A stretch of 64,000 nucleotides of DNA from Christiangramia lutea. Its GTDB lineage: Bacteria; Bacteroidota; Bacteroidia; Flavobacteriales; Flavobacteriaceae. The position numbers and the translations under genes are program-made. Positions 59,108 through 64,000 of the stretch are shown piece after piece. How positions within the stretch are numbered: position 1 is the stretch's first letter; every line of letters starts with the position of its first letter. The notes beneath the pieces are model-generated. The model was not told the origin of the DNA, ran no database searches, and was given only the letters and a program-made list of their open reading frames with translations. The DNA lies in contig NZ_JAKVTV010000002.1 of the NCBI RefSeq assembly GCF_022489035.1, positions 124,001 to 188,000 of the forward strand. The letters are read 5' to 3'.

Positions 59108-59848
59108 ATGAATAAGAAAGTTTGTATCGCCATTTTACTTGTGTTTTTCTCATTTAATTTATTTGGTCAGGCAGAGAAAACTTCTCTTGATACTATGGCC
59201 GTAAAAATCCTGGACCGTATGGCTGATTTTATAGGAGGCCTGGAATCAGTAAGTTTTACTGCTAATATTTCTCAGGATGTTGAACAAAATAGGTATGGTC
59301 TTGTAAAGGAATTTTCGAAAGATGAAGTTTTTATGATTGGTCCAGATAAAATGCATGTGCATTCAAATGGAACCGATGGGCACAAGGGCTACTGGTATAA
59401 TGGTGAGTCCCTGGTGTATTATTCCTTTAAGGAAAATAACTATTCTGTAGTAGATGCTCCTTCAGATATAGTAACCATGATGGATAGTATAAATTATGCC
59501 TTTGAAATTGAATTTCCTGCTGCAGATATTTTTTATCCAGATTTCGTAGATACAATTATTGTAAACTTCGATCATATCGAATATCTGGGAAATAAAAATG
59601 TGAATGGGGTCGATTGTTTTCAAATTATGGCAGTGAATGAGAATACTAATTTTCAGATCTGGATTACAAATGATGGTTTCTTTCTTCCTGAGAGGTTTGT
59701 CATAATTCATAAAGATGATGACTTTAAACAATATCAAGTCAATTTTACTAATTGGGATATTAACCCAATACTTCCTACAGAAATGTTTTCTTTTGAACCT
59801 CCACCAGGTGCTAAGAACATTGCCATTATGACCACGAAATCAAATTAG
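59108..59848 (+). CDS. DUF2092 family secreted protein
   Basis: A 246-residue exported protein with a signal peptide (residues 1-20, ending FNLFGQA). The remainder has the LolA/LppX-like half-barrel pattern of DUF2092: ILDRMADFIGGLESVSFTAN, DKMHVHSNGTDGHKGYWYNG, YFYSFKENNYS-like strands and GVDCFQIMAVNENTNFQIWI. Such folds bind lipids or lipoproteins in the periplasm, so a link to envelope lipids is possible. It is clustered with the barrel protein before it and the DUF6515 gene after it (35-base gap). Confidence 0.8.
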   Translation: MNKKVCIAILLVFFSFNLFGQAEKTSLDTMAVKILDRMADFIGGLESVSFTANISQDVEQNRYGLVKEFSKDEVFMIGPDKMHVHSNGTDGHKGYWYNGESLVYYSFKENNYSVVDAPSDIVTMMDSINYAFEIEFPAADIFYPDFVDTIIVNFDHIEYLGNKNVNGVDCFQIMAVNENTNFQIWITNDGFFLPERFVIIHKDDDFKQYQVNFTNWDINPILPTEMFSFEPPPGAKNIAIMTTKSN

Positions 59849-59883
59849 GATGAATTAGATCCTGAATCATAAAATATCCTGTT

Positions 59884-60915
59884 ATGAAAAAATCTATTCA
59901 AGTTCGTATCCAATATCTTACTATTTTAATTTGTATGCTTCTTTTTCTTTTTCCTGTGCATCAGGTAGAGGCTCAGCGAATTAATAGAGGAGGCAGGGCT
60001 CAGATGTCAAGGCCAGCAGCAAGACCGGCACCTTCACGTCCTATAAGAAACGTAAATACGAGGAACTTCTCCAAACCTTCCAACCGATCTATAAACGGAG
60101 GTGCGGTGCGAACAAAAAATACAAAGGTACCTTCCAGGAATATTGCCAGGGATAAAAAACTGGATAGGTCTGAGGTCAAGAGACCACCAAATCGTCCTTC
60201 TACAGGTAGAGATCAGGTAGGAAACCGGAATCCTGGAGATAGGAATACAGGTGATAGAAAACCAGGAAACAGGAATCCTCGAGATAGAGATAAAATAAAT
60301 ATAGATAATAGCCGGGATAACATTAATATCAATATAGATAATAGCCGTGATATCAATATTCGTAATACCAGGGTGAGAAGTAGTGGTAGAATTTATGTTA
60401 GACCTCCTTATATTTTTGGCGGCTTCAGTTTTTATGCCTTCAGGCCATATTACTATCATCCTTTTAGGCCATTTTACTGGGGACCATACTGGCATCCCTG
60501 GGGATATTTCGTAGCCAGCCTTGCCACTACAGCTATAATAATAAGTATAGAGAATCAGCGATATCACTATGATCAGGGAGTATACTATATTCAGGAAGAT
60601 GATGGATACCGGGTAGTTCAGGCGCCTGTTGGTGCAGAAATAAAGGAATTACCTGAAGGAACACAAACTGTGGAAGTTAATGAAACCACCAATAATTACT
60701 ATTACGGCGGCACCTATTATGAAAAGGATGGAGAGATGTACAAGGTAGTACCTCCTACTGCCGGTACAATTGTACCCAATCTTCCAGAAGGAGGAGAAGA
60801 AGTTCGTGTAGGCGAACAGACCTTTGTTAAATATGGCGAAACTTATTACCAGCCTGTACAGGTTGATGGGAAAAATATGTATGAGGTAGTTGAAGTTAAG
60901 GAAGGAGAATCATAA
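59884..60915 (+). CDS. DUF6515 family secreted protein with low-complexity basic region
   Basis: A 343-residue exported protein. A signal peptide (about 1-31, ending HQVEAQ) precedes a disordered region (32-165) rich in Arg, Asn, Pro and Asp with short repeats (GNRNPGDRNTGDRKPGN; NIDNSRDNININIDNSRD). An aromatic stretch (YYYHPFRPFYWGPYWHPWGY) and one hydrophobic helix (VASLATTAIIISI) follow. The C-terminal domain repeats GVYYIQEDDGYRVV, GTYYEKDGEMYKVV and ETYYQPVQVDGKNMYEVV, the DUF6515 pattern. The function is unknown; it is probably located at the envelope. Confidence 0.78.
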   Translation: MKKSIQVRIQYLTILICMLLFLFPVHQVEAQRINRGGRAQMSRPAARPAPSRPIRNVNTRNFSKPSNRSINGGAVRTKNTKVPSRNIARDKKLDRSEVKRPPNRPSTGRDQVGNRNPGDRNTGDRKPGNRNPRDRDKINIDNSRDNININIDNSRDINIRNTRVRSSGRIYVRPPYIFGGFSFYAFRPYYYHPFRPFYWGPYWHPWGYFVASLATTAIIISIENQRYHYDQGVYYIQEDDGYRVVQAPVGAEIKELPEGTQTVEVNETTNNYYYGGTYYEKDGEMYKVVPPTAGTIVPNLPEGGEEVRVGEQTFVKYGETYYQPVQVDGKNMYEVVEVKEGES

Positions 60916-60942
60916 ATATTTGCTTCTTTCCTTGGTAATAAT

Positions 60943-61902
60943 TTATGCGCTTGCAGAATTTAGTTTTTCCATTTCCTCATCAGAAAGCGACATATCCATG
61001 GCTTCCTGGAATGATATTAATTGTGAATTACTTGTAGCACTAGCAATAGGTGATGTAATCCCTGGACGTTGCATGATCCATCTTAATGCGATCCCGGCCT
61101 GAGATTTATTATGGTGGTCAGAAATGTCTTTTAAAGCTTTTAAAATCTTGTCACCTCTTTCATCAAAATAATTTTTCAGAAAAGGTTCTCTGCTAGTGCC
61201 TTTTATCTCCTCTAACGAATTATATTTTCCAGTTAAAAATCCACTCGCCAAAGAAAAGTAGCTCGCAACTCCAAGTTCATTTTCCATACAAATATCTCTA
61301 ATTTCCTTTTCAAATTTGTCACGCACAGCCAGGCTATATTCCGGTTGGAAAACCTCATACTTCGGAAGGTCACTATTTTTTGATGCCTGGAGAGAATCCT
61401 TAAGCCGATTTGGAGCTAGGTTTGAAGCGCCAATATATCTTACCTTTCCATCTTTTATCAGTTGGTCATAAGCTCCAAGGGTTTCCTCCACCGGAGTTTT
61501 ATCGTCGTCCCAATGTGTGTAATAAAGATCGATATAATCTGTTTGAAGCCTTTTAAGGGAATCTTCCACCGCTCTCATAATATGAGTTTTAGAAATATCC
61601 TTGTCACCACCCTGTTGCATGCTGGATCCAACTTTGGTAGCAATAATTGTTTTATCCCGATTTCCTCTATCTCTGAAATATTTTCCAAGAATGCGCTCAG
61701 ATTCTCCACCGGAATTTCCATCGGCCCAACGAGAATAAACATCTGCAGAGTCTATATGATTAATTCCCATATCCAGAATCCTATCGAGTAGGTCAAAAGA
61801 TTCCTTTTCATCTACGGTCCACCCAAAAACGTTCCCCCCGAATATTATGGGCGAGGTATAAAGCCCGGATTTTCCCAATTGTTTCGTTGTCATAATCTTC
61901 AA
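60943..61902 (-). CDS. Aldo/keto reductase
   Basis: A 319-residue NADPH-dependent oxidoreductase of the aldo/keto reductase superfamily. The N-terminus KQLGKSGLYTSPIIFGGNVFG, the catalytic-region NHIDSADVYSRWADG (Asp and Tyr), TKVGSSMQ with the catalytic lysine, DYIDLYYTHWDD with the histidine, and the C-terminal cofactor segment ITSPIASATSNSQL are all present. It is most like the YajO/AKR11-type enzymes. An ATG at 61893 is an equally possible start. It is convergent with the DUF6515 gene. Confidence 0.9.
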   Translation of the reverse strand: MKIMTTKQLGKSGLYTSPIIFGGNVFGWTVDEKESFDLLDRILDMGINHIDSADVYSRWADGNSGGESERILGKYFRDRGNRDKTIIATKVGSSMQQGGDKDISKTHIMRAVEDSLKRLQTDYIDLYYTHWDDDKTPVEETLGAYDQLIKDGKVRYIGASNLAPNRLKDSLQASKNSDLPKYEVFQPEYSLAVRDKFEKEIRDICMENELGVASYFSLASGFLTGKYNSLEEIKGTSREPFLKNYFDERGDKILKALKDISDHHNKSQAGIALRWIMQRPGITSPIASATSNSQLISFQEAMDMSLSDEEMEKLNSASA

Positions 61903-62108
61903 CTTTTTTGAGAATATAAGATTTACCTGTCACAATTATCGCAGACCATGAACTTCTTAGAAATAGTTTAACATTCATTTAGGAAAGGTTGATCTCCTGA
62001 AAATTCTATTTATCCGGAATCGATGACATCGGTCATAGATGTATATAACATATTCTCTCTAATTTTATATAAAGGCTAAAACTCATGTAAAACACTGTAA
62101 AACAGATG

Positions 62109-62139
62109 TTTGAACTGGTTTGTAATCTGTTTATCTTTA
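62109..62139 (+). promoter_or_regulatory. Promoter of the mla operon
   Basis: TTTG at 62109-62112, 19 bases, then TATCTTTA at 62132-62139 (one mismatch at the last base). It precedes the GTG start of mlaE by 21 bases. The rest of the 258-base gap (61903-62160) shows no gene. Confidence 0.6.
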
Positions 62140-62160
62140 ATATGGTAAAACTTCAAAGTA

Positions 62161-62934
62161 GTGGAAAATAACATTTGGTATAAAACCAGGGCATTTTTCG
62201 AAGAGGCCGGCGGAATAGTAATTTTCACTGGACGTTTCTTCAGTGAGGTGTTTAAACCGCCATTTGAATTTAAGGAGCTTTTGAGGCAGTGTTACCAGAT
62301 GGGAAATAAATCACTACTTCTGGTTGGGGTCACAGGCTTTATACTAGGTTTGGTGTTTACTCTACAATCAAGGCCTACGCTTATGGAGTTTGGTGCCGAA
62401 TCCTGGATGCCCTCGATGGTTAGTATTTCTATTGTGAGAGAGATAGGTTCTGTGATCATCGCTCTAATTTGTGCAGGGAAGATTGGTTCAGGGATTGGAG
62501 CTGAACTTGGATCTATGAGGGTGACCGAGCAAATAGACGCGATGGAGGTATCTGGTACCAATCCGTTTAAGTACCTGGTGGTAACCAGGATAGTGGCAAC
62601 CACCTTAATGCTGCCTTTGCTTGTTTTGATTGGGGATGCCATAGCTTTATTCGGTTCGGCGATCATCGAAAATCTAAAGGGGGAGGTAAGCTTTCTTTTA
62701 TATTTCAATCAGGTGTTTGATGCCCTAACTTTTGCAGATTTGATACCTGCAACCATCAAAACTTTCTTTTTCGGTTTTGCCATAGGCCTGGTTGGATGTT
62801 ACAAAGGCTATTATTGTTCAAAGGGGACTATGGGGGTAGGAGAGGCTTCAAATTCAGCAGTAGTATATACTTCCATGCTTTTATTTGTTATTGACTTTAT
62901 AGCTGTATTCGTAGCTGATATATTTAATGGATGA
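62161..62934 (+). CDS. mlaE: MlaE-type phospholipid ABC transporter permease
   Basis: A 257-residue permease of the MlaE/YrbE family, part of the Mla/MCE machinery that moves phospholipids between the two membranes. It starts with GTG at 62161. Markers are TGFILGLVFTLQSRPTLMEF near residue 59, then VREIGSVIIALICAGKIGSG near 96, the E-rich coupling segment AELGSMRVTEQIDAMEVSGT near 117, and GVGEASNSAVVYTSMLLFVI near the end. Its stop overlaps the mlaF start (ATGA). Confidence 0.92.
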   Translation: MENNIWYKTRAFFEEAGGIVIFTGRFFSEVFKPPFEFKELLRQCYQMGNKSLLLVGVTGFILGLVFTLQSRPTLMEFGAESWMPSMVSISIVREIGSVIIALICAGKIGSGIGAELGSMRVTEQIDAMEVSGTNPFKYLVVTRIVATTLMLPLLVLIGDAIALFGSAIIENLKGEVSFLLYFNQVFDALTFADLIPATIKTFFFGFAIGLVGCYKGYYCSKGTMGVGEASNSAVVYTSMLLFVIDFIAVFVADIFNG

Positions 62935-63686
62935 TGACAAAGATCATTAATAGAGAACCCATTCTTGAGATCAAGGATCTAAAAAAATCCTTCGGGGATC
63001 AACATGTCTTGAATGGTTTTAATCTCAAGCTTTTCGAAGGAGAGAATCTTGTGGTTATGGGTAAATAGGGTTCAGGAAAGTCTGTGATGATCAAATGCCT
63101 GGTTGGTTTAATGCAGGCTGACAGTGGTGTTATCCGGATCAAAGACGAAGATATTGAGGTTCTGGGAAGGGCCGAACTTGATCTTTTAAGGACAAACATT
63201 GGATTTTTATTCCAGGGAAGTGCCTTGTATGATTCTATGACGGTAAGGGAAAATCTTGAATTTCCATTAAGAAGACATAAGGAGAAACTCAAGATGAAAG
63301 AAGACAATGAGACTTTGGTTTTGGAAGCTTTGAAGAATGTAGGACTGGAGCATACCGTAGACCTAATGCCATCTGAACTTTCCGGAGGAATGCAGAGAAG
63401 AGTAGCCCTCGCAAGAGCTTTGATTCTTAAACCTGAGATCATATTGTATGATGAACCTACCACAGGGCTAGATCCCATTACTTCAAAGGAAATCATCCAG
63501 CTTACGCGAAATATTCAGGATACTTATAATACATCCTCTCTTATTATAACTCATGATGTGGATTGTGCCAGGGTTATCTCCAACAGGATGATTCTACTCG
63601 TAGATGGTATAAACTATATAGAAGGGTCTTTTGATGAACTTGTAAGGTCTCAGGATCCCAAAGTAAAAGCCTTTTTTAAAAATTAG
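62931..63686 (+). pseudogene. mlaF: MlaF-type ABC ATPase interrupted by an in-frame TAG
   Basis: The ATPase partner of MlaE. Reading from the ATG at 62931 gives MMTKIINREPILEIKDLKKS, then ENLVVMGK, then a TAG codon at 63066-63068 (codon 46), then GSGKSVMIKCLVG in the same frame to 63686. The stop therefore replaces the serine of Walker A (expected GKSGSGKS). The rest is intact: Q-loop FLFQGSALYD, signature ELSGGMQRRVALARAL, Walker B IILYDEPTTGLDP and switch ITHD. A restart at the GTG at 63084 would make a protein without Walker A and so without ATPase activity. A sequencing error, a real null allele or amber readthrough are all possible. Confidence 0.85.
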
Positions 63687-63691
63687 CGATC

Positions 63692-64000
63692 ATGGAAAAA
63701 ACAACATCTCAAAAAATAAAACTGGGTGTCTTCGTAGTAACAGGCATGCTTATCCTGATAGCGGCACTTTATTTTATCGGGAACCGGCAACATATATTCA
63801 CAAGGAATATCCCGGTATTTGCTGAATTTGAAAATGTAAATGGTTTACAAATTGGAAACAACGTAAGGTATTCGGGAATTAATGTTGGAACTGTAAGTAA
63901 GATCAGGATGCTTGAAGAATCCAGGATTCTGGTCCAGATGATGGTTGAGGAGTCTACTGGCAGTTTCATCAAAAAAGATGCTATTGCCACTATAGGTTCA
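63692..64000 (+). CDS. mlaD: MlaD-type MCE-domain protein, cut by the window edge
   Basis: The first 103 residues of an MCE lipid-transfer protein. A membrane anchor (about residues 11-29, GVFVVTGMLILIAALYFIG) precedes the MCE domain, recognised from VFAEFENVNGLQIGNNVRYS and GINVGTVSKIRM. MCE proteins form hexameric rings in the periplasm that carry lipids, using MlaE and MlaF for energy. It starts five bases after the mlaF frame ends, and continues beyond the window. Confidence 0.88.
   Translation, partial: MEKTTSQKIKLGVFVVTGMLILIAALYFIGNRQHIFTRNIPVFAEFENVNGLQIGNNVRYSGINVGTVSKIRMLEESRILVQMMVEESTGSFIKKDAIATIGS

Noticed and set aside
60034-60567. A 177-residue open frame on the minus strand within the DUF6515 gene
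   Set aside because: It is an isoleucine/serine-rich product of the low-complexity plus-strand repeats, without signal peptide or domain.
62999-63496. A 165-residue open frame on the minus strand opposite mlaF
   Set aside because: Its translation is serine-rich and has no recognisable motif, while the plus strand encodes clear ABC-ATPase motifs throughout. It is a mirror frame.
1-64000. Mobile elements, prophage or a horizontally acquired island
   Set aside because: I saw no transposase, integrase, tRNA-bounded direct repeats or terminal inverted repeats, and base composition looks even across the window, including the Pel-like locus.

Overview
The window looks like a chromosomal segment of a marine-type flavobacterium (Bacteroidota, Flavobacteriaceae; a Gramella/Christiangramia-like genus is my guess, not proven). 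The reasons are low G+C, near absence of Shine-Dalgarno sites, several promoters of the Bacteroidota form TTTG-N19-TAnnTTTG, and many families typical of the group: DUF4252, DUF6495, DUF6515, the GlmU-like TIGR03991 family, a TonB-dependent B12 receptor with a surface propeller lipoprotein, and LytTR regulators. Gene density is very high. No stretch over 300 bases lacks a gene or a riboswitch, and I see no tRNA, rRNA, CRISPR, insertion sequence or prophage.

Layout. 1-15.6 kb is mostly housekeeping: L31, a GlmU-like enzyme, MtaB, a GNAT protein, pirin, a hydrolase, a lytic transglycosylase, L34, CarB without its allosteric domain, and a five-gene minus-strand operon from rmuC to a bile-acid-symporter-family protein. 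15.8-26.8 kb is the most unusual part. It is a Pel-like exopolysaccharide locus with a PelF-type glycosyltransferase, a PelG-type transporter, two GalNAc-hydrolase (TM1410/GH114-like) proteins, a large unknown membrane protein, and a 1327-residue lipoprotein that joins a PelA-type deacetylase to a PelB-like TPR region and an outer-membrane barrel. No PelC, PelD or PelE is recognisable.

26.8-33.0 kb is a vitamin B12 uptake locus. btuFCD reads left, and a cobalamin riboswitch drives btuB plus a BtuG-like propeller lipoprotein to the right. 33.1-36.8 kb holds an S41 protease and an ECF sigma / membrane partner / DUF4252 module with an ECF-type promoter in front of the sigma gene. 36.9-39.5 kb is a sirtuin-unknown-purB operon. 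39.6-41.6 kb encodes a five-repeat CHRD lipoprotein.

41.6-57.6 kb is again core: a TrmH-type methyltransferase, a DEAD-box helicase, RdgB, RlmH, NadC, YihY, PriA, a LytTR regulator, the rpsF-rpsR-rplI operon, a MacB-type permease and HisS. 57.7-61.9 kb carries DUF502, a secreted group (barrel, DUF2092, DUF6515) and an aldo/keto reductase. The window ends in an Mla/MCE lipid-transport operon (mlaE-mlaF-mlaD) in which mlaF has an in-frame amber codon inside its Walker A motif.

Functions and families were assigned by reading motifs and general protein similarity by eye. No database search was run.
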